Positions 48,638 through 60,801 of a stretch of 64,000 nt of DNA are shown here, piece by piece. The position numbers and the translations under genes were made by a program. The DNA lies in contig CALSFV010000356.1 in the NCBI GenBank assembly GCA_943737045.1, positions 17,501 to 81,500 of the forward strand, read 5' to 3'. Under the pieces are notes generated by a model. It ran no database searches. It was not told where the DNA came from and saw nothing but the letters and a program-made list of their open reading frames with translations. The first letter of the stretch is position 1. Each line of letters begins with the position of its first letter. The DNA comes from Parapristionchus giblindavisi. Its lineage: Eukaryota > Nematoda > Chromadorea > Rhabditida > Diplogasteridae.

Positions 48638-50294
48638 TAGTCTAGAAGTTCGAAGGAAACCATCTGACAAAGAATGGCGTACTCTAGTGAAGGAAAACAA
48701 AATACAAATGGACATAATGAATGAATGAGAAGAAGGAGAATAGGTATGGACATACAATGATAGACAAGTCTAGTAAGAGATGGGAAGAATATAGAACCAT
48801 AGGGAGAACACTCTCTTCTCTTTCATAGACTGGATGGAACACACATTCCCCCTTTCACACGCATCCCCCCTCCATCCCTCTTCCTTTCCCTCCCCCTCTC
48901 CCTCTCCCTCCACCTTCTCTCTCTCTAAATGTCAATAATGACTATTCCATGACATATTACAGATTCATATACTTGAAAGGGAAGGGAGAGGTAGAAGAGA
49001 TCAAAGATCAAGACGATAGGAGGTCATACGTTCATTGAGTGAGAACGAGGAACGTGAATGATTAGATTGATATTACAATGATAGATAGAAGAAGAAGAGA
49101 GAGAGAGATAGGGATGAAGAGATAGATCCATCATGCTATACTCTTTCTTATCACACTTATACCCATCATTGTCTTATCAATCATCTCATATCTGTTAAAA
49201 TGAGAGGAGAAACATGGATGGACAGAAGAGGAAGGAATAGGTGGAAATGAAGAGGAAGAGGGAGAAGAGGGGGGGGGGGGGGGGGGGAGGAAGAGGGAGA
49301 GGGAGGGGGGCAGAGGTATCAAATATGGAGTGCATAGATATGTAGATAGAAATGACGTTGGATTCTATCAATATGTTGTCTATCATTTCATAGATTGATT
49401 CATAACATGATAACAACTACAACGCATACCAAAAGGAGCGATACACATTCAAAAAAATTCATACGATTTTTTTTAAATATTGCATGTTATATTATATTAA
49501 TAGAGTACAATTGCATGATTTAAAAACATTTAATTATTAACTTAACTTCACGTTTGATTGTATGTGTTTATCGTACCAAGAAAAAATACCAAAGAATAAA
49601 TAACGGGATAGATAATCTATGAAACATGCTTTCAACAGGGAGTGAAAGAGGAAGAGGGAAAGAATAGTGATAAGAGAAGAAGAGAAGAAAAGAGAATGGG
49701 TAGAGAGAGAATAATGCTTCATACACACATTGATACTACCATAATAGATATTGAAATGAGTCCAATCAATAAAGTAGATTATGGGAATGAATCAATATCA
49801 TGAGTGATAAGGTCTAATGGATAGTGATGTAAAGGTGAACAAGCTCTATGCAACAACGAATAGATAAGGATAGAAGAGAGAGAAGAGCACGAAGACGAGG
49901 AAGGCTATCACACACTATTGAACTACCTATCTATTTCATCCCTTCCATCCCCCCTCACTGTATCTATCAATCTCTATCATCTCCATATATCCATCTGATC
50001 CTCTCCATATAATGGTACGAATGAACACAAAGGGAGATCACACAGACAACAGCTAATCAATCAATAATCAAAGATGAACAAATATTGAATAATAGTGAAT
50101 AACGAATACCTGCTTGGGCGTCTTCGGTGTTATTGGAGCAGGTTTATCGAATACTTGACTTGGAAGATTATTTACCTGAATCAATCAATAAATAGAGTAG
50201 ATCAATCAATCAATAATCGTTGTTATACTTCAATAGTTCCCATTCCTTCTTCGGTTGCTTCTCTCGCCACTTCAGGTGGATCCTTCTCAGACAT
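46097..50294 (-). CDS. Candidate alternative N-terminal exons of the DDHD phospholipase
   Basis: Minus-strand exons 50229-50294 (MSEKDPPEVAREATEEGMGT...), 50110-50175 (VNNLPSQVFDKPAPITPKTP...) and 46097-46186 (MTMSEDTNSIRGTITTAPAP..., ending RNRRRR) are each a whole number of codons and phase 0. They could join to one another and to the phase-0 exon starting VTELRC that follows the 42766 first exon, giving a 74-residue alternative N-terminus. AATCAG ends three bases before ATG 50294, compatible with trans-splicing. The coding look is fair, but the link across 3-4 kb introns is inference; they could also be a separate short gene. Confidence 0.5.
48590..48634. repeat. (CT)n microsatellite
   Basis: About 22 perfect CT dinucleotides. 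Confidence 0.95.
49269..49287. repeat. Poly-G tract
   Basis: A run of about 19 G, followed by further G-rich GAGGGAGAGGGAGGGGGG sequence. It could form a G-quadruplex on the plus strand. Confidence 0.95.
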
Positions 50295-51106
50295 ACCCTG
50301 ATTATTGATTGATTGATTGATTATGGTAGATCAATTGAGATAGATAAAGAACTAGGAAGAAGGATAAAAGAAGAGATGAAATAATAGAGAAGAGAAGAAC
50401 AAGGAGATAAAGAGTGAATAATGATAGAATGAGAAAGATATAGATGAGTGACACTAGTTCTCTTTCAATTTCTCCATCTCAACATCTGTTTTGACCCTCC
50501 CTTTATCTCTATCTCTTTCTCTTACTAACAATCAGCTGTTCTCTCAATCTCTTTCTACTTACGTCGTTGAATGGAAGCAACCGCTCTTCCTCTTCTCAAG
50601 ATAGACGAATGAATAGATTGAGAATAAATGAATAGAATGGAGAAGAGAATACAAATATCATATCTATATACATACATTTACATATCCCTTCTTCATCTTC
50701 ATCTAACATTGATTACAAATACAATCATATGGCTTTTAAACCAATAAAATGGTTGATAACATTATATTTTTTAAATAAATAATTTATTCCTACAATTGCA
50801 GTCATGATCATGTCGTATATAAATGCAAACAGAGAATGAGGACTAAATGAAATCACCGGTGTAGTTATATTATGTACAGAGTCATAGTACATATCAAAGA
50901 TCACATACTATATATAAATGGTTAGATTGGCATACATGGCTAATATATTAGTATTATTAACCCGGATTTAGAAAACAACAGAATAGAGAACTAATCAATA
51001 ATATCTAACTATCTATACAATTAATCAATATATGATATACTGTATGTAACAATCTGTAAATGAATACAATAAAATAAACAAAAACATGAAAATGAAAATA
51101 ATAAAT

Positions 51107-52970
51107 CTAATAGAATCGAACTTTGAATGGTTCATATCGAGTAGGTTCAAGATGTGAGAGAGTTTGATGAAGAATTATAGCTGATAGACCCCAGATACAG
51201 TACTCTCGAGGTATAAAGGCACTCTGAAAGATGAAAGAAGATACGGTAGATTATCGATTTATTGATTGCTAACCTTGGATTGAGCATGTACAGTGAATTG
51301 ACGAACACGAAAGAGGGGAAGACGAAACTTGTATTGAGGATGAACAAAGAGTGTAGAAGAGACAATGGATATAAGATGAGATACAGGGACTGAGAAGACT
51401 GATGTCACCTATAATAATATATACTCATTATAATATATATATGAAGATGAAGTCAAATCAATAGGGATCAAGTATTACAGTCGTACGCATCAACAAGTAC
51501 TATAAAATAACCAAGTAATATTAATACCTCATCATAATTGAGATTTAATCGATGGAGACTCGATTGATCTTTGATCTCTGCCACGATTGGCATGACTTGT
51601 CTATCGAATCTGCAATGAATGAATGAATATTTACTTGAAATACAACCAGGTACTTTCATATCACTATACAAAACTGATTACTAGAATATTAACTCCAAGT
51701 GCAACCAGCCATTTTCATGTTCCATTCAAAACCCAAATGATTATCTCTGATCACAGCAATGATCCATATCAGGGCTGTGCGGCAAGGCGTTGCCGGTTCG
51801 GCAAATTCGGCAATGAAAAACCGGCAATTTCGGCAATTTTTTAAAAATCGGCAATTTATATTTTAACGATATGTTGAGGGTTTAATCAACTTTTTCGCTG
51901 TCTTTTTTGTTGATCGTTATTCCAGTTTGTGCAAAAATGTTTATTACTCGATTTAAGCCAACAAAAGATCAAAAAATCATTAAAATACGTTTTTGGAGGA
52001 AATTGCCGAATTGCCGAAATTGCCGTATTTGCCGAAAATGTTTGATTTCGGCAATTGCCGGTTTGCCGAATTGCCGAAAATATGCCTTGCCGCACAGCCC
52101 TGATCCATATCTTATTTGAATCTGATTTGAATATAAAAAGAACAAACTTGGAAGTAACAACAGGAAGAAGTCTTGACCATATCTCCAATTGTGATGAATC
52201 TATTCCAATCTCCTCATGAGTCTCACGTATCGCTGTCTATAAATACACTATCTTAAATTAAATATTTAATTTTATTTATTATTAAAAAAGAAAATATATT
52301 AGGCATACCTCTTCCAATGTCTCTCCTTCATCACATTTACCACCCGGAAAGCACACCTTAAATTAATCAATAACATCTCCGCTATAAATCAATAATTATA
52401 TTCATCTACCGTACCTCCCCTCGATGTGCCTTTAGGAGAGATGATCTCTTTGTGAGTACAACTGAGAGACTATCACCGGTTGACGTTTTTGTTTCAACCA
52501 CCGGTACCTGTGGAAGGAAGCGATCAATCAATATCGCTACAGTAATCAAAAGTTAAAGTAATCCAATAAGTGAACTTACCAGAACGGATGATTGGGGATG
52601 GATGGATGACTTGATTCCTCGTGCAAGACGGGGAGTGGCTGAGAGAACGGAATTCCCAGTGGAGACACTCTGATATTTATTGATTATCGATCGATAAATC
52701 ATTTTAGTAACTAATTAATGAATCTTGTATGACTTTCTATACGTTGTATAAAAATGACAATACTTCAACTATTCAAATGTTTCAAACATCCAACACGTAA
52801 ATGACACGAAAAGTAAACTCCCATAATAAAGAGACAGCGATGGAAGTTGGTTACATGCTTGATTCATATCATCCCAAAGCAAAGCAATCAATAAGCTACC
52901 GTACCTCAATGAAAGAATCCTTTCGTGTTGAGACCAAATGAATATATCTTCGAGAGGACTGCTTCCACAT
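51107..52970 (-). CDS. NUDT8: NUDT8-like mitochondrial CoA diphosphatase (Nudix hydrolase)
   Basis: Eight minus-strand exons (52905-52970, 52580-52669, 52415-52507, 52309-52356, 52148-52236, 51528-51609, 51274-51408, 51107-51223) give 239 residues in phase. The first exon, MWKQSSRRYIHLVSTRKD, is basic and free of acidic residues over most of its length, as in a mitochondrial presequence. The CoA-hydrolase signature LLKAHRGEVCFPGGK runs into a Nudix box that fits GX5EX7REUXEEXGU (GKCDEGETLEETAIRETHEE followed by IGI). Family members cleave CoA and acyl-CoA diphosphate bonds. ATTAG sits directly before the ATG, compatible with trans-splicing. The intron between the Nudix-box exon and the next holds a hAT element. 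Confidence 0.92.
51770..52102. mobile_element. hAT-type MITE, CAGGGCTGTGCGGCAAGGC ends
   Basis: A 333-bp element with perfect ~19-bp inverted ends CAGGGCTGTGCGGCAAGGC. Flanked by a perfect 8-bp duplication ATCCATAT (51762-51769, 52103-52110). The interior is built from repeated CGGCAATT/TTGCCGAA motifs. It lies in the NUDT8 intron 51610-52147 and has no coding capacity. Confidence 0.95.
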
Positions 52971-53851
52971 CTAATCCATGTTAATGTTTACACACATGAC
53001 AACATGGACAAGACGTGAGAACATTATGAGATATAATGATATCTGGGTTGATAGACCCTATTCGACCCGAAAGATCAAAGATCAAACACAAAAGATAGAG
53101 ATCAAAAGATCACAGCCTATAATCTTCTTTATCAGATATAGTACACACACGCTTCTATAGTCAATTGGATAAGGAAAAGGAAAGAATGAATAAATACTTT
53201 ACAGGACTATATCATCTGTATTGAATAAATAACAACTTATTGATTGATCAAGACAATAAATCAGGATAGATGAGGATGGATAATCAAGGATTGGATAGAT
53301 ATGATAATATCATTTTGGATGAGTAATATGGTATGAGTAGTAATGGATGGTAGATTGAAGAAATAGTTTGTGACCCTATTCAAATGGTACTCTAATGAAC
53401 AAATAGATTTGATTAGAATGAAGAAAAAGAAATGAAGTAGACAAAGAAAAGAAACACCGAAGATATGAATGATCCCGAATGGTATAATCAGTATATTGAT
53501 TGAATTGGGAAATGATATTGCAGAGTAATCGATGATACAGGGTAAAAGGGGAAATAGTCTATATTCAATCAATAAAGGGGTTGAGGAAAAGAGACGAGGA
53601 AGAGAACGATCGAATCGTTAAATACATAAATAATAATAGGTAAATGAACTATGTGTCAGGCTAGAGAGAGATAGTACAATAAATAAGAATAGAATAGAGA
53701 TAGTCATATCAGCTTTGCTACATACTTACAGATATAGTCAAATTAGAGAAATTCACCGTGAGATAAACAAGTAGTGTACAGTAAGCGATGGTGGTGTGCA
53801 ATGGTGGTGCAGTGGGTGCGCGTGAAAGCAGCCGACATTTGTCACAGGAAC
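52971..53851. other. Spacer between ZYG-12-like and NUDT8-like genes
   Basis: AT-rich, no supported gene. Holds the 3' flank of the Hook gene and the upstream region of NUDT8, both on the minus strand. Confidence 0.5.
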
Positions 53852-56800
53852 TCAATAATATAGTGGAGGGTTAGAGTGGAATGGGTATGGTGTAGTAGTA
53901 GATGAACCAATTGTCCAGCACGTTACTCCCACAACGATGATTATGATGAACCATGTGAATACACTGCAATGTCAACACACACAAATGAGTTAGAACCGAA
54001 TCAATAAGTGGTGTAGTAAGTGGTGCAGTGAGTGCGGTTTGCAAGTGAGCAATATGATAAGTATCACAAAATGAGTGGTTACTGTAGCAAAGCTGATTGA
54101 CCGCAACCTTCTATCGGAGCATAATAATAAAAAATTGAGCAGTAAAGCCAAGGGATAAGACACATTCATCTATTAATATAAAAAGATATATTTTAGTGTG
54201 AGTACCGTCAAATATGAATTTTGCGTCTAAATGGGAGAACTATATAACTAATCGTTATATACATCAATTTTGCTTACACTGCCATGAAAATGAGTACAAG
54301 AATTTGCATTTGAATTGAGCGTAGCTTTACAATAAATATAATAATTAGGCAAAAACAAGGGAAAATTGACATAACATCACCTATACGTAAGTAATACTCA
54401 TATAGAGAGAATATATTGAGAAAGAGAAGAAATGTATCCCGTAATAAAAATGATAAAGAGTACAGGGTAGATGGGAAGGGATGGTATATAATCAGGGATG
54501 ATTCATAACTATATATCTCAATCGATCGATATTCAATCAATCAATCAATAAAGTGGGCGTGGCTACCTGAGATTGAGTGCATTATGTTGCTTCTGTCGTG
54601 ATAGGAATGAACGATTGTCTCGTCCAGAATCAGGAGATGATGATGAAGGAGGAGGTTCTACTGTATTTGGTAGACGAGTCTGTGCCTACAATCAATCAAT
54701 AAACTCATCAATCAAATCAACTACAGTAGTCCTTCTCTTACCAGACTATGGAATGCAGTAGTGACAAGACGATGTTCTTGTTCGAACATAGTAGCATTCG
54801 AATCAAGTTTCTCCTCTAGATGACGAATTACTTTATCCTGAATCATATGATGATATGATAAGATGAATCAGATAGAGTACTATTACCTTCATTTCAATCT
54901 CCTTTCTCATACTATTGAATTCATGCATACTGCATGCACCTCCTTCAGTTGCTCGAGTCGCATTTCGTTCCTTCAATCAATTCAATCAATTACATCTTTC
55001 ATCTTTCACATATAGTATCAAATAGAATAAGATGAATAGATATCAAGTAGAATGAATATATAGATATTACCTGATCATCAATAATACTCTTAGCCTTCGC
55101 AAGATACTCCAATTTGCTCGCTTTCTCTTCTTCCAAACTCCTTTCAAGTTCAGCAATACGAGCTGCATTGAGTACATTATCAATCAATATTCAGATTCAA
55201 TTACAGTATACCATTGAGTGGTTCAATACTATCCATTGCCTTCTTAGTCTCAGCCATTGATCGATCAGCTCTTTCTTTCATCTTATCTGCTTCTAATGAC
55301 GCTTTCTCTGCTGCGATCTATAATATCAATCAATAAATCAATATATTACAGAATTAATTAACTTTTCCATTATACAAAATCATAGTATTACTTCAATAAA
55401 TCACAAAAATCAAGTACAAAAATTGAAAGAGTGAAATTGATATAATATATTGATATAAAGAAAATGAATACCTTGAGTGTTCTAATCTCATCTTCTCCAT
55501 TACTTTTTACTCCTCCTTCTGCCCATTTATCGCACTCTTCCACTTTGGCCTACAACCATTTCATATACATAGGTCGAATAGCTAGGTTATTGGGTTTCAA
55601 AATCCGGTCAGGTTTTTCGATTTTTGGCAAATTTGGCTCAATATCCGGTCAGGTTTTTTTTTATTTTTGTGAAATTTTGGTTCAAAATCCGGTCAGGCTT
55701 GGTACTTTGCAACATACTTTTCGACCTATGTTCATATATCAAGAATCATCATAACAATAGTCTTTGAAGCATAAAATAGACAGGAGGAATAGATGAAAGG
55801 AGATCTAATATGATACCTGTAGTTCGAGAACCTTCTTATTGAGCAATCTCACTTCACATTCCAATTCACGAACACGACCACGTTGTTTATCCAACTGAAA
55901 TATATACAAACAATTCGTTAGTAAACATGTATTTTCGAGGACAAGCATTGTGGGCATGGGCCAGTTTATAAATTAGTCGGCTTATAAAAAAACTTATCAC
56001 ATAATCACATATTTTAACAATTACGGGCCAGCTTATAATTTTGAAAATATGAGTTGAATAAAAATGTATGATAATAAACATCATCTAGGTACATAATCAT
56101 TCCTAATACATAAAAATATAACATAATTCCTTAAACAATATTACCTCCTCTTCCTTTTGTTCCAATTCCTCACTTTCTCCAGCCCTCAATCGATTAATCT
56201 CTTCTTGTAGTTTCATGATACGTTCACTCTCACTGCAATGACGAGAATGAATATAGACACATTCAATAGTTCAAATACCATTCAAAGTAAATAAACATAT
56301 AAGAAGATATATACAAAAACCAACTCATTATGATTGTTTCCATTTTCATTAGCAACACTAGCCATATCATCAACTAGAGACATCTTACGATCGAGAGCCA
56401 GATTGGTCATCACTGAAACCATCCAATATATTATTATTCTCAATATCAACTGCCAATAAACAGTACACATATCTACATAAGCAATATGAATAAAATACAA
56501 TAATCAAACAATTGAATACAATAGTCCTACTAATTAATAAATAATGAATCTAATCAATAAACAAACAAACAAATCAATAATTGGGTGATAAAACAAACCA
56601 TTTCCAGTATGAGTAGCATTCACCATCACAATTTCTTCTTCCAATTCTCTATTCCTCTCACATATTCTCAATTTCTCACTCTCAACTGCTTTCAGCTTTG
56701 CTGTCAATGTCTCCACATCGAATTGAGCCTAGACAAAGAGTCAATTATTGATTGATCGATTAGATCCTTTAATCAATACAACATACCGTATCTAGTTTCA

Positions 56801-59328
56801 GACTCAATTTATGCACATCAGCATCCTTCTCTGTGAGATGAGCCTATAAATATTGATTGACTAAGTATGGAGTTAGAGTGAACAAATGAATATTGTATAC
56901 CTTGAGTGATCCAATCTGTTGTCTCAACGCTCTCGTTTTATTCTGTTCTTCTTCAAAATCAACTGCTACTTTGAGATATCCATCACTTTTCTCACGAAGA
57001 AGTTTTACCTTCATACAGACAACATTATGATATGTTCAATATAATTACAATTTGATTGTAATATGAAAGGATTTGATGACATACTTTGAAAAGAGTAATC
57101 AATTAATATATAAGTACCTCAGCTAATAGATCATTATTCTCTTTAGCCTTCGACTTCCATTGTTCAAGTGTATTCAACTTCTGACGAGTTTCACTATCCC
57201 TCACACGATATTCCTGTAATATCATTCATATTCAATCTTACAATCATTCGTCATATATACCATCGTTTTTATTAAGACACTATCTCAGTAGACCTAGTTT
57301 CTTTATCGATCAATAATAATCGACATATCGATTTTTGTGAAACGAGATATTTATTGACAGTTCAAATAAGCATGGACGAATACGCTCATAATCTTTTTTC
57401 TTTAAAACTCTTTGCGTCGAGAATTTCTCGTTCCATTCAGAAAGTCTTATGGCATTTCCAATAATATCAAATTGAATATTGACTTATAACATATATCTAC
57501 ATAGAATCAATCAATAATCTAACCTCCAATTCATCTTTGCATCGACGAAATTCCTCTTCAAATGGAATGAATGAAGCAACCTACAATATGAAAATTTAGG
57601 TATTGAGTGTTTTCCAGATCAATTTCATTTTCAGTAATCTATGTTTCAGTGAACTTAACGTGAAAGCGGAAAAAAGTTAAACAATTGTGACAAAATTTGA
57701 CATAGCTTACAAAGTTCAATTTTTTTAATTATTTTTCATGTTCTTGATAGTGTATTATCTAAGGTTTTTTTTTAGTGCAGATGTGTTCGGCCAATGCACT
57801 TATGTAGGACGGAAACGAAAAAAATTAATCGGGAGCGCTGCGAAGAAAAATTGGTATACTGTAGCACACTGTAGAACCTTACAGTAAATGTACTCCCATC
57901 GGTATTTCTTCGCTAATTATTGATGTATCTATCATTACATGACTCGCTACAGTTAATTTAGATACTGTAGAAACTCCTACCTACAACAGCGTTCACAGCG
58001 AACATTTTGATTCGTTTTCTTCATATGTCTATTAGGAAAGACCACTGATGTTCAAATACCCCATCATCTAATAAAAAATAACAACAGCATTCAGCATAGG
58101 TGGGCACGCTGGGCGAAAGGCTGTGCGCAAACCAGGGAATTGTAAGGCAAGGCTATGCGCATGGCTATTTTTAGCAGATTTGACCGGAAAATTTCCAATT
58201 TTTGGGAGGCAAAGCTATGAGCAAGGCCCCACAACGGAAGGCAAGGCTGTGTGCAAAAATAATTCGTTTTCACGCGCCCACCTATGGCATTCAGGCAAAC
58301 AAGATTTGTATCATTCTATTGCTATTTTAAAAATTTAAGCTCACAGATTTTTTTAATCAAAAATGTGCGAACTTTTGTTTATCGTAATTTGTCACTAATA
58401 TTTCACTTTCTTTCGTTTTAACGGTATATTACGACTAAATGAATAAAGAGTAATGATACCTTCTCTTTCAATATATTATTCTCCTCCTCTATATGAATAC
58501 ATTTCATTCTCAATGCTTCTTTTACTCCATCCAAATCAGCCATTTGTTCTTCTAATCGAGCACGAAGTTCCTATAATCATTATTGATAACGATCAGTATT
58601 ATAGCCTTAACCATAACTTTCCTAATATAAATTAACATAGTTAGTATTAGCAAGAATATGGATATCAAATTAATATTATGCAATCAATATATCCAATCAA
58701 TAATATGCATATTCTATATATACAAACCTTTAAATCTCGTATTTCCTTCTGTCCAGAATCACTTTCCTTTGATAGATCAGCAATATCTCCCTTCAATTCA
58801 GTTACCGTAACTGAGAGTGACTCCTTCTCACGGGTTAGTTCACTGATCTACAATCGATCAATCAATATATTGAATACGATATTATCGATCAATAGTAGAC
58901 AATAATAGATATAGTCAATCGATATATTTACAATGGAAAGATGATGAGTGTGATAGAATCAATCATGGTATGATAGAGATAGATGAATGAAGAAGATAGG
59001 GGTCAACTATCTATCTCTATCTCTTTTTCTCTTTTCAATCAACTCTATTTCATCTGTCAATAACACAAACACTCCAATAGTTGGCATTCATCTTCAATGT
59101 CAGAGAATAATCATTACCATTCAAAACCATCAAGTCCAACGTATGTTAATGATTAAACATGATATGATCAAGCTCCCCATCGACTCTCACATGAGGTTCA
59201 TTCATTCTCTATCATACTACCGTTTCAATTTTCATTAACCCTTTAAAATCTAAAGATGAAACACATTGGGAGGGGGGTTCTTAGATGGGCATATCGTAAC
59301 TCTCTCAAAAAGTCTGTCCTTCTGCCAT

Positions 59329-59382
<54 letters not shown>

Positions 59383-60801
59383 TGGAGAGAGAGAGGGAGA
59401 GGGAACCTGTTCTTCGCACGATTGTGAACAAGAGAGAATTAGAGAGGATTAAAGATGAGAGAAAAAAAGAGAAGAGAATAAGAGATAAGAGAAGAGATGA
59501 AGAGGTAGTAGAGAAATAGTTAATGTCCACTTGACTATGGATGGACATAAGTGAGAGATGAGGAGTGAATGATGGAAGAATGATCATATTCACCTCTATT
59601 ACCAATAATTAAACTATAATTTCCTTCATCATATTAATTTTTCAACATATAAACCAACCTTATTATTGAGTGCATTACATTTGGCTTCCCATTCATCATC
59701 AATAGCAGTAGCAATTGATAGACGAGGATCGATACAATGGGGAGACAGAATACCCGATCCCTTCAATCGATAATATAATCTCTATTTATTTGTCATCTAC
59801 AGTATACCTGAGGAGAGACAGGAGATGAGACTACTTCAGGACATTGTTGAAGAATCTTTATCTTATTCATTATCGTCATCTGAACAAAAATACAAATGAC
59901 ATGGGCATGATAAATGGAATAAAGATCAAAGATCAATATGGAATTCATATCTTACCTGTACATTACTACTGGGTAGTTGTGAAGCATTATGTATATAAGT
60001 GGCCTTATTGGGTCCAAGGAATGCCACTCCCAATACAAGAGTAAGAAGACGACGAAGATTAACAATATCTCCATCTAGATGACCTATAATTAATCAATCA
60101 ATAAGTAGATCAATTAAACAATCAATCAATATTTTGGAAGAATAAATGATTCATCATACCAATCTCATCAGTATCGATATGCCATTCAAATTCAGGCAAT
60201 AGTTGTAGTCTAAGGCATTCATCATAATACTCACGTAGCTTGTTGTGTACCTCAAATAGACAAATCATAACGCAAATACTTAAATATTTATCGATATATA
60301 TCAATGAATGATGACAAATACGAACCTTTCGTATGTTATTGGCGAGTACTCTCCAGTTACTATCATGAGGATTGTATATTTGAACCTTCTCAAGAAATGA
60401 TTCATCGAAATATGTTGGGTCACTACAATCATAGTCATATCATAAATTGTATCTATCAACTCTGGATGAAAATTAGAGTACAGTATTAATAAGAGAAATA
60501 GATAGGGACTAACATGATATGGAGTGCTTCAGCAATGGGTTTTCCCATTCGAAGATCAGCTACATCAATATCATTATTCATGGATGGAAGAGTACGAATC
60601 TGAAAGATCATACTCTACATCATTCTGTTCATTACTTCATAGTTCAATCAACACCATTGTACTTTGAACAACACTTCAAACTCAAATGTTAGTTCACAGT
60701 AATGTGTTACATTAAAAAATATAAAACAGTAAAAATCGAACCCATTCAAGGAGATTGTTGACGTCGTTGACCTCAGCCGGATCCCATTCTGGATCCGACA
60801 T
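53852..60801 (-). CDS. zyg-12: Hook-family protein (ZYG-12-like) with alternative C-terminal membrane anchor
   Basis: Hook proteins link cargo to dynein; in C. elegans ZYG-12 ties centrosomes to the nuclear envelope. The N-terminus MSDPEWDPAEVNDVNNLLEW with NWRVLANNIRKVHNKLREYY, LQLLPEFEWHIDTDEIGHLD and LRRLLTLVLGVAFLGPNKAT is a Hook domain. A long coiled coil follows (LEQWKSKAKENNDLLAEVKL, RICERNRELEEEIVMVNA, KQRGRVRELECEVRLLNKKV, ARIAELERSLEEEKASKLEY). The last common exon 54567-54679 ends HNALNLR/S in phase 2. The exon 53852-53963 follows in the right phase and adds a membrane segment (VFTWFIIIIVVGVTCWTI) and an 18-residue tail GSSTTTPYPFHSNPPLYY, a KASH-like end. Without that splice, translation stops after ...LNLR. 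ATTTCAG lies four bases upstream of the ATG. Three intronic repeats are listed separately. Confidence 0.93.
55568..55730. mobile_element. hAT-type MITE, CATAGGTCGAA ends
   Basis: 163 bp with inverted ends CATAGGTCGAA/TTCGACCTATG and a perfect 8-bp duplication TTCATATA (55560-55567, 55731-55738). The interior has three copies of (A)TCCGGTCAGG. Same family as 37016-37166. Lies in a zyg-12 intron. Confidence 0.95.
58095..58286. mobile_element. hAT-type MITE, CATAGGTGGGC ends
   Basis: 192 bp with 11-bp inverted ends CATAGGTGGGC/GCCCACCTATG and a perfect 8-bp duplication GCATTCAG (58087-58094, 58287-58294). The interior carries about four variants of GGCAAGGCTATGCGCA. Lies in a zyg-12 intron. Confidence 0.93.
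59330..59376. repeat. (GA)n microsatellite
   Basis: About 23 GA repeats in a zyg-12 intron. The Arg-Glu and Leu-Ser frames across it are artefacts of the repeat. Confidence 0.95.

Larger units (their letters stand above)
46187..50109. other. Repeat-rich interval without supported gene
   Basis: Alternating purine-rich and pyrimidine-rich tracts: (CT)n at 48590-48634, a ~19-base G run at 49269-49287, a C run near 48113-48124, and many AGAGGG blocks. Long open frames made of Ser, Pro, Leu or Arg-Glu are products of these tracts. Confidence 0.6.

Noticed and set aside
48551..48757. Arg-Glu repeat frame across (CT)n, and similar frames at 59243-59605 and 45404-45589
   Set aside because: Dinucleotide or hexanucleotide repeats are open in several frames by composition alone.
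51886..52188. Frames with repeated Phe-Arg-Gln and Cys-Arg-Asn motifs on both strands
   Set aside because: They are translations of the CGGCAATT repeats in the hAT MITE 51770-52102.
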